From: Pseudomonas marvdashtae
GTDB taxonomy: Bacteria; Pseudomonadota; Gammaproteobacteria; Pseudomonadales; Pseudomonadaceae
Reading direction: 5' to 3'
NCBI RefSeq assembly: GCF_014268655.2
Contig: NZ_JABWQX020000002.1
Location: forward strand, 518,501-582,500
DNA: 64,000 bases
Position 1 is the stretch's first letter; each line of letters starts with the position of its first letter. The position numbers were made by a program, and so were the translations under genes. Positions 8,222 through 17,562 of this stretch are shown in pieces. A model generated the notes under the pieces. It saw only the letters and a list, made by a program, of their open reading frames with translations. It was not told the origin of the DNA and did no database searches.

Positions 8222-9589
8222 ATGTTGTTCTTTATCCGATGCAAACCAGCACTGAGCTGGATGATGGTTTTCACGCTGGCCTATTGGGCGCAGTGTGCAA
8301 GCGCCCAACTGGCGGCTTCCGGGCAATCACCGTTCGAGTCAGGAGGGCGGCTGGCGCTCGACGCCGATGAACTGAAATGGATCAGGGATAATCCACGTGT
8401 CGTTGTTGCCTCGATGCAGTTCCCGCTGTATCTGTTCAAGGATGAGCATGGACGGTGGAATGGACTCACCGACGACATTCTCCGGCGCATCCAGGACATG
8501 ACCGGGCTGGAGTTCGTCCATCGGGAATCGTTCTCCCCCGATCAATTGATGACGATGTTGCAAAATGGCGAAGCGGACTTGACGACGACCCTGGTGATGA
8601 ACGACGAGCGCAGGGAGTTTCTGAGTTTCAGTCATGCATTTGGAGGGTCCGGTTGGGTATTTGTCAGTCGTTTTGGGGAACCGTTACTCCATTCGCTGAG
8701 CCAGCTCAACGGCAGGATTCTGGTATTGCCGGCACGGCATGCATTAGAAACGGAAATCAGGCGCGATTATCCGGCTATCGAGTTGCGTACAGTCAAGACC
8801 TATGGCGAGGCACGAGCCTTGGTCGAAAGCCGGGAAGCCTATGCCACCATCGAAAATGAAACCGGTGCGCACTTTTATCCCGCAGGGCACTTGCAAGTAG
8901 GCGGCAATCTGGAAAACCGGTGGGAGCCGGATTATCTGGCTGTTCGTCAGGAACTGCGGCCGTTGCTGGGTATTCTGAACAAGGCCCTGGAAGCTTTTCC
9001 GGCAGAAGACATGCGCGCGCTGCGCTCCAAGTGGCTGGCGGGCTCGGTTTCCCCGCAAGCGCCTTCATCCTCGCTGCGCATCGCCCAGTGGGACTATTGG
9101 TGCGTGGCCGTGGTCGGGGTGTTCGGCCTGTTCTCGTTGCTATGGAACCGCCGCTTGCAAGCCCAGATCGACCAGCGCCTGAAGGCCGAGGCTGTCCTCA
9201 AAGACCAGTTGGCGTTCCAGCGAACGTTGATGAACGCCATTCCCGATCCGATCTTCATCCGTGATCTTGAGGGCCGCCTGATCATGTGCAATAAAAGTTA
9301 TGAAGACCAGCTCGCGACTCGCTTCGAAACATTGCGCGGCACACGCCTGACGGACTCCGCGGCGTTTCCACTGGCGACTGCCGAACTGTTGCATGGGGAA
9401 TTGATGGAACAACTGCTGACCCGTCAGCCGAGATTCGTAGATCGTCAGCTGATGTTCAGCAATGGACTGAGGGATATCTACCACTGGTCGGTGCCGTTTT
9501 ATGGCAGTGATGGCCAATTACGCGGTCTGCTGGGAGGGTGGGTTGATGTCCGGCCTCGAAGAAGCCGTTCCAACCGGTTCCTGGCTTGA
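8222..9589 (+). CDS. Sensor-like protein: periplasmic solute-binding domain plus PAS domain, no kinase domain
   Basis: The 455-residue protein has a signal anchor (about residues 1-27), a periplasmic SBP_bac_3-type domain (about 40-275; note MQFPLYLFKDEHGRWNGLTDDI), a transmembrane segment (about 288-308, WCVAVVGVFGLFSLLW), a short coiled linker and a PAS domain (about 335-445, IPDPIFIRDLEGRLIMCN). It stops straight after the PAS at GGWVDVRPRRSR. In EvgS/BvgS-like proteins, HisKA, HATPase and receiver domains follow this point; all are absent here and I see none in the next 160 bases in any frame. AAGGA precedes the ATG at 8222; starts at 8216 and 8150 are also open. It is either the remnant of a hybrid kinase or a free-standing sensor. 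Confidence 0.8.
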   Translation: MLFFIRCKPALSWMMVFTLAYWAQCASAQLAASGQSPFESGGRLALDADELKWIRDNPRVVVASMQFPLYLFKDEHGRWNGLTDDILRRIQDMTGLEFVHRESFSPDQLMTMLQNGEADLTTTLVMNDERREFLSFSHAFGGSGWVFVSRFGEPLLHSLSQLNGRILVLPARHALETEIRRDYPAIELRTVKTYGEARALVESREAYATIENETGAHFYPAGHLQVGGNLENRWEPDYLAVRQELRPLLGILNKALEAFPAEDMRALRSKWLAGSVSPQAPSSSLRIAQWDYWCVAVVGVFGLFSLLWNRRLQAQIDQRLKAEAVLKDQLAFQRTLMNAIPDPIFIRDLEGRLIMCNKSYEDQLATRFETLRGTRLTDSAAFPLATAELLHGELMEQLLTRQPRFVDRQLMFSNGLRDIYHWSVPFYGSDGQLRGLLGGWVDVRPRRSRSNRFLA

Positions 9590-9752
9590 TTAACCGAATA
9601 GCCATGGTTGTTGTTTGTCTGTCACATTGGACGCGCATCCTCGGTTGAACAGGGCGCAGGCGTGTCGGTTCGTTGCGCAGGCGAACTTTCTGCCGCAGCC
9701 CACGGTCACTTACTGTGCAGTTGTTTTTTTCGGATTATTGAAGGGTGATCGA

Positions 9753-10037
9753 ATGGAAAGTATCAGCCTCTTGCTGAATGAAGCCTTGAGTCCGTATCAG
9801 GTCACGCTCACTCCCTCCGGCCCTCGTGAATGCCTGGTGACGTTGAGAAACCCGGCGGGCGCTATCATGGTCGAGCACGCGTTCAATCAGGCCCAGCTGG
9901 CCGACAAGCGCCAATTGACCGACGTGGTCGACGGCCTGCATCGCGATGTGCTGATTGCCGAGGGGCGCCTGGAGCCTTGTGTGATTGCGGCGTTGCGTAA
10001 TGTGGCCCAGGACAAGGTCATGGCTGTTGCGAATTGA
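9753..10037 (+). CDS. DUF3509 family protein
   Basis: The 94-residue cytosolic protein (MESISLLLNEAL...) matches the small DUF3509 family, which I know mainly from Pseudomonas and for which no function is established. It has no signal peptide, transmembrane segment or cysteine-rich motif beyond two isolated cysteines. The start ATG at 9753 has AAGGGTGA upstream; the frame also extends back to 9615, but the family starts at MESIS. It stands alone between the sensor-like gene and a structured 3' region. Confidence 0.8.
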   Translation: MESISLLLNEALSPYQVTLTPSGPRECLVTLRNPAGAIMVEHAFNQAQLADKRQLTDVVDGLHRDVLIAEGRLEPCVIAALRNVAQDKVMAVAN

Positions 10038-10083
10038 TGTCTGAGGGAACCTTCCTACGTCCCCGTGAGTCAGACCTTTTACC

Positions 10084-10123
10084 AACAAGAGCAAGCATTG
10101 TGCTCCGGTGCTTGTCGCTTGTT
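10084..10123 (+). other. Hairpin in the region after the DUF3509 gene
   Basis: AACAAGAGCAAGCA pairs almost fully with TGCTTGTCGCTTGTT across a 12-base loop. It lies about 45 bases after the DUF3509 stop and 25 bases before a strong terminator, so the two may be parts of one stable RNA. Confidence 0.5.
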
Positions 10124-10148
10124 GCACGGACCTTGAAGGGTCACGTTT

Positions 10149-10187
10149 AACCCCGAGTTGTCTCCCCACTTCTCGGGGTTTCTTTTT
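10149..10187 (+). terminator. Intrinsic terminator, 110 bases after the DUF3509 gene
   Basis: AACCCCGAG and CTCGGGGTT form a 9-bp stem, followed by TCTTTTT. The distance from the gene stop is unusually long for a simple gene terminator. Confidence 0.85.
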
Positions 10188-10225
10188 GCCCGGTGTTTAT
10201 GGGCGGAGCTCATGCACGCGCAAGC

Positions 10226-11425
10226 TCAGATGGCTCCCTCGGTACGCAATCGGGCGATGTGTTGTGCATCGTAGCCAAGCTCGTCGAGCACCTCTGCGGT
10301 ATGTTCCCCGAGCGCCGGCCCGACCCACTCGGATGTGCCTGGTGTGTCGGAAAGTTTCGGTACGATGCCAGGCATCTTGAATGCCTTGCCGTCGGGCAGC
10401 TTGGCCTGCAAGAACATTTCACGGGCGAGGAATTGCGGGTCGCTGAACATGTCCTCGGCGCTGAAAATCCGGCTGGCCGGTACGCCCGCCTGGTTCAGTT
10501 GCTCGATGACGGCATCCAGTGGCAACGAGTTGACCCAGCGATCAATGACCCCATAGAGCTCGTCCCGGCGACTGTCACGTCCGTCGTTGCTGGCCAGCTG
10601 CGGGTCGTTGGCGAGGTCGTCGCGTCCAATGATTTGCATGAAGCGCTTGAAGATCGCGTCACCGTTTGCGCCGATTTGCACATGCTTGCCGTCGGCGCTG
10701 GTGTGGATGGATGAAGGTGTGATGCCGGGCATGATATTGCCGGTGCGTTCGCGGATGAACCCGAACACATCGAACTCCGGCACCATGCTTTCCATCATGG
10801 CGAATATCGCTTCGTATAACGCCACATCCACCACTTGTCCGGTTCCGCCATTGACCTCCCGATGCCGCAAGGCCATCAGCGCGCCAATCACTCCCCACAG
10901 CGCGGCAATCGAGTCGCCGATGGAAATCCCGGTGCGCACTGGCGGGCGGTCCTCGAAACCGGTGATGTAGCGCAGGCCACCCATCGACTCGCCGACGGCG
11001 CCAAAGCCGGGTTGGTCCTTCATCGGGCCGGTCTGGCCGAAGCCTGAGAGCCGTACCATGACCAGTTTCGGGTTCAGCGCATGCAGTACATCCCAGCCCA
11101 GGCCTAGCTTTTCCAGCACCCCGGGACGGAAATTCTCGATCAGTATGTCCGCTTCGCCGATCAGTTTTTTCAGGACAGCCAAACCCTCCGGGTGCTTGAG
11201 GTTCAGGGTCAGCGACTTTTTGTTGCGGGCCTGGACGAACCACCAAAGGGACGTGCCTTCATACAATTTGCGCCACTTGCGCAGCGGATCGCCGCCATCG
11301 GGCGATTCGACCTTGATCACCTCGGCACCGAATTCACCGCAGATTCGCGAGGCAAAGGGGCCGGCGATCAAGGTGCCGAGTTCGATGACCTTGACGCCGG
11401 CAAGAGGTTTGGCAGTAAGCGACAT
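10226..11425 (-). CDS. CaiB/BaiF (family III) CoA-transferase
   Basis: Enzymes of this family move CoA between carboxylic acids through an aspartyl-CoA mixed anhydride. The 399-residue protein begins MSLTAKPLAGVKVIELGTLIAGP and has the early EVIKVESPDGGD segment, the NKKSLTLNLKHPEG segment and VVDVALYEA (about residue 200), which holds the likely catalytic Asp. I chose the ATG at 11425; a 35-codon upstream extension lacks family similarity. It is a single gene with no acyl-CoA partner beside it, so the substrate cannot be told. Succinyl-CoA- or formyl-CoA-type transferases are both possible. Confidence 0.88.
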   Translation of the reverse strand: MSLTAKPLAGVKVIELGTLIAGPFASRICGEFGAEVIKVESPDGGDPLRKWRKLYEGTSLWWFVQARNKKSLTLNLKHPEGLAVLKKLIGEADILIENFRPGVLEKLGLGWDVLHALNPKLVMVRLSGFGQTGPMKDQPGFGAVGESMGGLRYITGFEDRPPVRTGISIGDSIAALWGVIGALMALRHREVNGGTGQVVDVALYEAIFAMMESMVPEFDVFGFIRERTGNIMPGITPSSIHTSADGKHVQIGANGDAIFKRFMQIIGRDDLANDPQLASNDGRDSRRDELYGVIDRWVNSLPLDAVIEQLNQAGVPASRIFSAEDMFSDPQFLAREMFLQAKLPDGKAFKMPGIVPKLSDTPGTSEWVGPALGEHTAEVLDELGYDAQHIARLRTEGAI

Positions 11426-11572
11426 GACGAATCCTGTAGGACAAAGGCAGAACGAATAGAGGGTTTTATCATAGGCCAAGGCCAGTCGCCGCAGGTTGAT
11501 GGTCGGCAATTCGTGGATTGCCCGTCTCATCGGTTAGACTTGCCGCCTTTCCTCGTATCAAGAAGCCCGTTC

Positions 11573-12115
11573 ATGGCCCAGCCGTCCACGACCTATAAGT
11601 TTGAACTGAACCTCACCGACCTCGACCGCAGTGTGTACGAAAGTGTGAAGCAGACCATCGCCCGCCACCCTTCGGAAACCGAAGAGCGTATGACCGTGCG
11701 CCTGTTGGCCTATGCGTTCTGGTACAACGAGCTGCTGGCGTTTGGGCGTGGTCTGTCGGACGTCGATGAACCTGCGCTGTGGGAAAAAAGTCTGGATGAC
11801 CGTGTCTTGCATTGGATCGAAGTCGGCCAGCCGGATGCCGATCGCCTGACCTGGTGTTCGCGTCGTACCGAGCGTACCAGCCTGCTGGCCTACGGCAGCC
11901 TGCGGGTCTGGGAAGGCAAGGTGATCCCCGCGGTGAAAAACCTGAAGAACGTGAACATCGCCGCCGTCCCCCAGGAGGTTCTTGAAACCCTGGCCAAGGA
12001 CATGCCCCGCGTCATCAAGTGGGACGTGATGATCAGCGAAGGGACGATTTTCGTGACCGACGACCGTGGCCAGCATGAAGTCCAGCTGCAGTGGCTGTCG
12101 GGCGAGCGCGGTTGA
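11573..12115 (+). CDS. yaeQ: YaeQ family protein
   Basis: The 180-residue protein (MAQPSTTYKFELNLTDLDR) is a clear YaeQ member. The family has a PD-(D/E)XK-like fold and has been linked to transcription-elongation phenotypes (RfaH suppression) in enterics; its biochemical role is not settled. Visible family segments are RMTVRLLAYAFWYN (about residues 40-53) and a C-terminal beta-rich part. The ATG at 11573 is preceded by AAGAAG. It is divergent from the CoA-transferase gene, with a shared promoter region at about 11426-11572. Confidence 0.88.
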   Translation: MAQPSTTYKFELNLTDLDRSVYESVKQTIARHPSETEERMTVRLLAYAFWYNELLAFGRGLSDVDEPALWEKSLDDRVLHWIEVGQPDADRLTWCSRRTERTSLLAYGSLRVWEGKVIPAVKNLKNVNIAAVPQEVLETLAKDMPRVIKWDVMISEGTIFVTDDRGQHEVQLQWLSGERG

Positions 12116-12143
12116 GCCATTGATGCGGTAGTGAGTGAATTTC

Positions 12144-12177
12144 ATTGTGGCGAGGGGGCTTGCCCCCTCGCCACAAT
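12144..12177. repeat. REP-type palindrome between yaeQ and recJ
   Basis: ATTGTGGCGAGGGGGC (12144-12159) and its exact reverse complement (12162-12177) are separated by TT, giving perfect 16-bp arms. The core matches the other GTGGCGAGGG elements in this window. Confidence 0.85.
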
Positions 12178-12215
12178 CCAAGATCCCGAAAAAATAGAGA
12201 AATGTCCGTCACCCC

Positions 12216-13925
12216 ATGCGCATAGAACCCCGCCAACTGCCCGACACCCTGCCATTTCTTGGCGACCTGCCGCCCTTGTTGACCCGTCTGTACGCCGCCC
12301 GTGGCGTGCAGTCCGAGGCTGAGCTGGACAAGAGCCTGGCGCGCCTGATTCCTTATCAGCAGCTCAAGGGGATCGATGCCGCGGTGGATCTGCTGGTGGT
12401 AGCGCTCGAGCAACGCCAGCGCATCCTGATTGTCGGGGACTTCGACGCCGATGGCGCGACGGCCAGCACGGTGGGCATGCTCGGGCTGCGCCTGCTCGGT
12501 GCGGCCCATGTCGATTATCTCGTGCCCAATCGCTTTGAGTATGGCTATGGATTGACGCCGGAAATCGTCGAAGTCGCCCTGACACGCGAGCCGCAGTTGT
12601 TGATCACCGTGGACAACGGCATCTCCAGCGTGGAAGGCGTGGCGGCGGCTAAAGCGGCGGGCCTCAAGGTGCTGGTGACCGACCACCACTTGCCGGGTCT
12701 CGAATTGCCAGCGGCCGATGCCATCGTCAACCCGAACCAACCCGGTTGCCAATTCCCGAGCAAGGCATTGGCAGGCGTCGGGGTGATTTTTTATGTATTG
12801 ATGGCTCTGCGGGCTCGCCTGCGCAGCCTGGGCTGGTACGCCAGCACACCTCAGCCGAACATTGGCGAGCTGTTGGATCTGGTGGCGTTGGGGAGCGTCG
12901 CCGACGTGGTGCCCCTGGACGCCAACAACCGGATCCTGGTGCATCAGGGCCTCGAACGTATTCGCGCCGGGCGCGCCCGCCCAGGGATCAAGGCCATCCT
13001 GGAAGTGGCTAAGCGCGACTCTTCGCGAATTACTTCCACGGACCTGGGTTTCATTCTCGGCCCGCGGTTGAACGCGGCGGGGCGACTCGATGACATGAGC
13101 CTGGGTATCGAATGCCTGCTCACCGACGACCCGGCGCTGGCGCGGGACATGGCGGCGCAACTGGATGGCATGAACCAGGACCGCAAGTCCATCGAACAGG
13201 GCATGCAGCGCGAAGCGTTGGCCCAGCTCAAGGACCTGCCGGTGGAATCGATGCCGTTCGGCTTGTGCCTGTTCGACCCCCAATGGCACCAAGGCGTCAT
13301 CGGTATCCTCGCGTCGCGCATGAAAGAGCGTTATTTCCGTCCGACCATTGCCTTCGCCGATGCCGGGGATGGCCTGCTCAAGGGCTCGGGTCGCTCGGTG
13401 CCGGGCTTTCACATTCGCGATGCGCTGAGCGTCGTCGCGGCGCAGCATCCGACGCTGATCAGCAAGTACGGCGGTCATGCCATGGCGGCGGGACTGACGC
13501 TGCCCGAGGCGAACTTTCCCTTGTTCGCCGAGGCTTTTGACGCTGAAGTACGTAGGCAACTGCGCGAAGAAGACTTGACCGGAAGGCTCCTGTCGGACGG
13601 CACCCTCGCGGTGGAAGAGTTCCACCTGGAACTGGCCCGGGCACTGCGCCATGCCGGTCCCTGGGGCCAGCATTTCCCGGAGCCGATGTTTCATGGCGTG
13701 TTCCAGTTGGTCGAGCAGCGCGTGGTGGGCGAACGGCACCTGAAGGTCGTGCTCAAGACTGAGTGCGGTTCGGTGAAGCTCGATGGCATTGCCTTCGGTA
13801 TCGACCGCGAGATCTGGCCCAACCCTACCGTGCGCTGGGTGGAGCTGGCCTACAAGCTCGACCTCAACGAATTCCGCGGCCAGGAAACGGTGCAACTGAT
13901 GATTGCCCATATCGAGCCGCGGTAG
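12216..13925 (+). CDS. recJ: Single-stranded-DNA-specific 5'-3' exonuclease RecJ
   Basis: RecJ degrades single-stranded DNA from 5' ends in recombination, mismatch and base-excision repair. The 569-residue protein carries the DHH-superfamily metal motifs: DFDADGATAST (about residues 74-84), VDNGISS (about 132), DHHLPG (about 156) and the C-terminal DHHA1 motif GGHAMAAGLTL (about 418-428), followed by the RecJ OB domain. Length matches the family. It begins 39 bases after a REP palindrome. Confidence 0.95.
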   Translation: MRIEPRQLPDTLPFLGDLPPLLTRLYAARGVQSEAELDKSLARLIPYQQLKGIDAAVDLLVVALEQRQRILIVGDFDADGATASTVGMLGLRLLGAAHVDYLVPNRFEYGYGLTPEIVEVALTREPQLLITVDNGISSVEGVAAAKAAGLKVLVTDHHLPGLELPAADAIVNPNQPGCQFPSKALAGVGVIFYVLMALRARLRSLGWYASTPQPNIGELLDLVALGSVADVVPLDANNRILVHQGLERIRAGRARPGIKAILEVAKRDSSRITSTDLGFILGPRLNAAGRLDDMSLGIECLLTDDPALARDMAAQLDGMNQDRKSIEQGMQREALAQLKDLPVESMPFGLCLFDPQWHQGVIGILASRMKERYFRPTIAFADAGDGLLKGSGRSVPGFHIRDALSVVAAQHPTLISKYGGHAMAAGLTLPEANFPLFAEAFDAEVRRQLREEDLTGRLLSDGTLAVEEFHLELARALRHAGPWGQHFPEPMFHGVFQLVEQRVVGERHLKVVLKTECGSVKLDGIAFGIDREIWPNPTVRWVELAYKLDLNEFRGQETVQLMIAHIEPR

Positions 13926-14133
13926 GCAACACTGGCTGACGCGTGGTTCTCTTGTTTTTACCCCGGAACCCTCCCTCACCCCCGGTTGTCGACTAGTCTC
14001 TAAGCACTGCTTGATAGCCCTTGTGACGTCTTGTCGAATTTTTTGCCCGCGGGGGCGGGTGTTGCATCCTTTGTCACTCGTCGACTTTTCAAACAGAACC
14101 CTGGAGCCTGCCCACTGATTCGAGAGGTGCCCC

Positions 14134-15240
14134 ATGAGTCTGCTGCTGGAACCCTATACCCTTCGCCAATTGACCCTGCCCAATCGCATCGCGGTATCGC
14201 CGATGTGCCAGTATTCGAGCGCCGATGGCTTGGCCAATGACTGGCATCTGGTGCACCTCGGCAGCCGCGCCGTGGGCGGCGCCGGCCTGGTGTTCACCGA
14301 AGCTACCGCCGTCACCGCCGACGGCCGTATCACCGCCCAGGACTTGGGGTTGTGGAACGACGAACAGATCGAACCCTTGCAACGCATCACTCGTTTCATC
14401 ACCGCCCAAGGTGCGGTGCCGGGCATCCAACTGGCCCACGCTGGCCGCAAGGCCAGTACCTGGCGACCCTGGTTGGGCAAGCATGGCAGCGTCAAGCCCG
14501 AGGAGGGTGGCTGGGTTCCGGTTGGCCCATCGCCTATTGCCTTCGATCCGCAGCACACCCCACCGACCCAGCTGGATGAAGGGCAAATCGCCGATGTCAT
14601 CCAGGCGTTCGTGGACGCGGCCAAACGCGCCCTGACGGCTGGTTTCAAGGTCGTCGAGGTCCACGCTGCCCATGGTTATTTGCTGCATCAGTTCCTGTCG
14701 CCCTTGAGCAACCAGCGCCGAGATCAATATGGCGGATCTTTCGAGAATCGCATCCGGCTGGTGCTGCAAGTCACCGAAGCGGTCCGGGCCGTATGGCCTG
14801 AAGAACTTCCGGTGTTCGTCCGCGTCTCCGCCACCGATTGGGTGGAAGACGGTTGGAACCCGGATGAAACCGTCGAACTGGCGCGGCGCTTCAGAATATT
14901 GGGGGTGGACCTGATCGACGTGTCGTCGGGCGGTACCGCGGCGAACGCGGAAATTCCCACCGGCCCTGGCTACCAGACGCGCTTCGCCGAGCGGGTGCGC
15001 AAGGAGTCGGAAATCGCTACCGGTACCGTGGGCATGATTACCGAACCGGCCCAGGCCGAACACATCCTGCGCACTTGCCAGGCCGATATCATCTTCCTGG
15101 CCCGCGAATTGTTGCGCGATCCCTATTGGGCGCTGCATGCCGATGATGACCTGGGTGGACGCAAAGCCACCTGGCCGGCGCAGTACCAGCGAGCGACGCA
15201 TCGGGACCAGCCGATCCACGAGTCGGATTTGCGCGACTGA
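14134..15240 (+). CDS. Old yellow enzyme family NADH:flavin oxidoreductase (XenA/YqjM-like)
   Basis: This 368-residue FMN-dependent ene-reductase has the N-terminal RIAVSPMCQYSS segment with the Cys that tunes the flavin in the XenA/YqjM class. It also has HAGRKAS (about residues 108-114), AAHGYLLHQFLSPLSNQR and YGGSFENR (about 173-205), and a C-terminal FMN phosphate region (FLARELLRDPYWALHA). The family reduces activated alkenes, enones and some nitro compounds; the natural substrate here is unknown. It is a single-gene unit with its own terminator, convergent with opgD. Confidence 0.9.
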   Translation: MSLLLEPYTLRQLTLPNRIAVSPMCQYSSADGLANDWHLVHLGSRAVGGAGLVFTEATAVTADGRITAQDLGLWNDEQIEPLQRITRFITAQGAVPGIQLAHAGRKASTWRPWLGKHGSVKPEEGGWVPVGPSPIAFDPQHTPPTQLDEGQIADVIQAFVDAAKRALTAGFKVVEVHAAHGYLLHQFLSPLSNQRRDQYGGSFENRIRLVLQVTEAVRAVWPEELPVFVRVSATDWVEDGWNPDETVELARRFRILGVDLIDVSSGGTAANAEIPTGPGYQTRFAERVRKESEIATGTVGMITEPAQAEHILRTCQADIIFLARELLRDPYWALHADDDLGGRKATWPAQYQRATHRDQPIHESDLRD

Positions 15241-15252
15241 GTGCTCGATAAG

Positions 15253-15290
15253 ACAAAAGCCCCGGTTGGTCTGGCCGGGGCTTTTGTTTA
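15253..15290. terminator. Bidirectional intrinsic terminator between the flavin reductase gene and opgD
   Basis: ACAAAAGCCCCGG (15253-15265) pairs perfectly with CCGGGGCTTTTGT (15275-15287). The A/T flanks allow termination from both sides of these convergent genes. Confidence 0.88.
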
Positions 15291-15313
15291 TCTGAGGTGC
15301 AGTGCTTGCGTGC

Positions 15314-16939
15314 TTAAGGGTATTTACGTTTATCCGGGGCTGGCGGGAAATACTGGTACAACCAGGTTTCGCTCAGGGTCCGGTCTTTGGTGCGGATAAA
15401 CAGGCGCATTTCTACAGGATCCACGCGGTCGTCGGTCGGGTACCAGTCGAAGGTGATGCGGTAGCCCTTGATCGCATCCAGCACCAACACGTTGAAGTCC
15501 TTCACTTCGCCATGGGAGCAGGTCACCACCGGTTCGATGCCAGTGCCCGGAGGCAATTGATCGATGCCGCCGCCGGTGAAGTCCACGGCGAAACGTCGTG
15601 CCCAGACGGTTGGATAATGCTCGCCGGGCGCCCAACCTTCGATGAAGCCGCCCATGCCAGAACGTGTAGCGTCCACACGCGCCAGCTCAGTGCTCACCGG
15701 TGGCAGCGCGCTCCAATAGAGCTTGTAGCCATAGTTCAGCGAATCGCCGGCAGCGACTGGTTTCTTCGGCGTCCAGAAGGCAACGATGTTGTCGAGGGTT
15801 TCGCCGGTGGTGGGAATTTCCAGCAGATCGATAGAACCTTCACCCCAGGCCGTGGTGGGCTCGACCCACAGGCTTGGGCGTTTGCTGTACCAGTCCACGG
15901 TGTCCTGGTAGCTGTCGAAGTCATGATCGGTCTGCACCAGGCCAAAGCCTTTCGGGTTATTGTCGGCGAAGGCGTTGAATTGCAGGGTGGCGGGGTTGTT
16001 CAGCGGACGGCAGACCCATTCGCCGTTGCCGCGCCACATGGCCAACCGGTCGGAATCGTGGATCTGCGGGTGGATGGTGTCGCACATGCGTCGCTCGACC
16101 GTGCCGCAGCTGAACATGCTGGTCATCGGCGCGATGCCCAGTTGCTCGATGGCGGTGCGGGCGTTGACATGGGCGTCGATTTCCATGACGACCCGGGTCG
16201 GCTGGCAATCGATATCAAACCGATAGGCACCCGTGGCGCTGGGCGAGTCGAGCAGGGCGTAGACCACAAAACGCGTGCTGTTCTTGTCCGGGGTTTCGAA
16301 CCAGAATTTGGTGAAGTCCGGGAATTCCTCGCGTTTCTTTGCGTAGGTGTCGATGGCCAGGCCGCGGGCTGACAACCCGTACTGTCCGCTCTCATCCACG
16401 GCGCGGAAATAGCTGGCGCCCAGGAATGAAACGATATCGTGCCGATCCAGCTCTGGAGCCTTGAATGCCCGGAACCCGGCGAAGCCCAGGTCACCGGTCA
16501 GTTGCGAGGTGTTGACCGTGGTCTTTTCGTAATTGAACAGCTCCGGGCGGAAATGCACCTCGCGGGCCATGCGGGTCTTCGGATCGACGCTGTACATGCG
16601 CACCGGTTGCTTGAAGCCCATGCCGACATGGAAGAACTGCACGTCCAGTTGACCGTCCAGCGCATTCCACAACGAATGGTTGGCGTCGTACCGGATGGCA
16701 TTGAATTGCAGGGGCGACATCTGGGCCAAGGTCGGCGGCAAGACTTGCTTGGTGTCGACGTAGCGGCTAGCGGCCAATTTCCGGGCCTGGTCTTTCAGCC
16801 CGTTGAAATCGAAGGGCCGGGCTTCGCCGTCGGCCGCCTGATCGGCCGCCCAGGCTCGTGCAGCCATGAGTCCAGAGGCTGAAAGCCCGGTGTAGGCGGC
16901 GAAGGCCATAGAGGCCTTTAGCAGATTCCTGCGGTGCAT
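15314..16939 (-). CDS. opgD: Periplasmic glucan biosynthesis protein OpgD (MdoD)
   Basis: OpgD is a periplasmic protein that modifies the glucose backbone of osmoregulated periplasmic glucans. The 541-residue precursor starts [18 protein letters not shown], a twin-arginine signal peptide (RRNLL) ending near AARAWA. The MdoG/OpgD core follows ([14 protein letters not shown] at about 43, then IRYD, GRFRPE-like and YFRA segments). Length fits OpgD rather than OpgG. I chose the ATG at 16939; a 43-codon in-frame extension would bury the Tat signal. It is a lone gene, with no opgH beside it. Confidence 0.93.
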   Translation of the reverse strand: MHRRNLLKASMAFAAYTGLSASGLMAARAWAADQAADGEARPFDFNGLKDQARKLAASRYVDTKQVLPPTLAQMSPLQFNAIRYDANHSLWNALDGQLDVQFFHVGMGFKQPVRMYSVDPKTRMAREVHFRPELFNYEKTTVNTSQLTGDLGFAGFRAFKAPELDRHDIVSFLGASYFRAVDESGQYGLSARGLAIDTYAKKREEFPDFTKFWFETPDKNSTRFVVYALLDSPSATGAYRFDIDCQPTRVVMEIDAHVNARTAIEQLGIAPMTSMFSCGTVERRMCDTIHPQIHDSDRLAMWRGNGEWVCRPLNNPATLQFNAFADNNPKGFGLVQTDHDFDSYQDTVDWYSKRPSLWVEPTTAWGEGSIDLLEIPTTGETLDNIVAFWTPKKPVAAGDSLNYGYKLYWSALPPVSTELARVDATRSGMGGFIEGWAPGEHYPTVWARRFAVDFTGGGIDQLPPGTGIEPVVTCSHGEVKDFNVLVLDAIKGYRITFDWYPTDDRVDPVEMRLFIRTKDRTLSETWLYQYFPPAPDKRKYP

Positions 16940-17304
16940 AAATACAACCTTTTCTCGAAACAATCCCGAGCCGATCCTGGCCGCGGCAATTGATAAGGGA
17001 GTTCGGACATGCCTTTGGCCAAACGCGACGAACGTAAGAACAGATGCCTGGGAGCTGGATCGGTTCACCGAGGCGCAAAATCATAGGGGAATTGCTGGGC
17101 GGGAGAGAAAGGAAAAGCGTGGTTTGGTCAAACTTTCTTACAGATATTTCTTTTTTTCGGAGGATTTCTGATTTTTTTGACTAATTACTCTAAAACTCTC
17201 TTCTCACGCTTCGAATCCTCCCTATTCTTAGCGTGGACAGACGCTTCAACCCCCGAATCACGGGGCGCTATCAGGCCAAATCGACGTACAGAAGGACAAC
17301 GTTC
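16940..17304. other. Gap of 365 bases between divergent opgD and the 61-residue gene
   Basis: No convincing coding sequence. The middle (about 17120-17210) is markedly AT-rich compared with the surroundings, with several T runs and a TTGACT hexamer at 17177-17182. The region probably holds the divergent promoters of opgD and the small gene. I could not place a convincing -10/-35 pair. Confidence 0.5.
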
Positions 17305-17490
17305 ATGACGAAAATACAGGGCATTACCCAAATGCTGGGGATCTTTCCAGGCCTGACCAATGGGCGCAGGACACGACGACTCAGCCTGGAAGAACTGAGG
17401 CTGGTCGAACGTTATCGGGAGCTGTCGGAAAACGACCGGATCGCCATGCGTTACCTGGTGGATGCGATGCGCAGTGTTTCGCGGTTTTGA
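17305..17490 (+). CDS. Conserved-looking 61-residue protein of unknown function
   Basis: The frame starts at ATG 17305 with AAGGACA ideally spaced upstream and encodes MTKIQGITQMLGIFPGL..., a basic middle (NGRRTRRLS) and a C-terminal helical stretch. That stretch, EELRLVERYRELSENDRIAMRYLVDAM, resembles the tail found after the DNA-binding domain of many XRE-type regulators. No DNA-binding domain is present. It may be a small adaptor or regulator; function unknown. The frame is open to 17233, but the Shine-Dalgarno sequence favours 17305. Confidence 0.6.
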   Translation: MTKIQGITQMLGIFPGLTNGRRTRRLSLEELRLVERYRELSENDRIAMRYLVDAMRSVSRF

Positions 17491-17562
17491 ACGGTGACTA
17501 GATACGCTTCACCACGACCAGTACGACCCGTTGGTCGTGGTGTACCTTCAATTGGCGTCGAC

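Noticed and set aside
12033..14135. Open frame of 700 codons on the minus strand opposite recJ
   Set aside because: RecJ motifs on the plus strand are complete. The opposite frame is a GC-rich shadow with no recognisable domain, and it runs through a REP palindrome.
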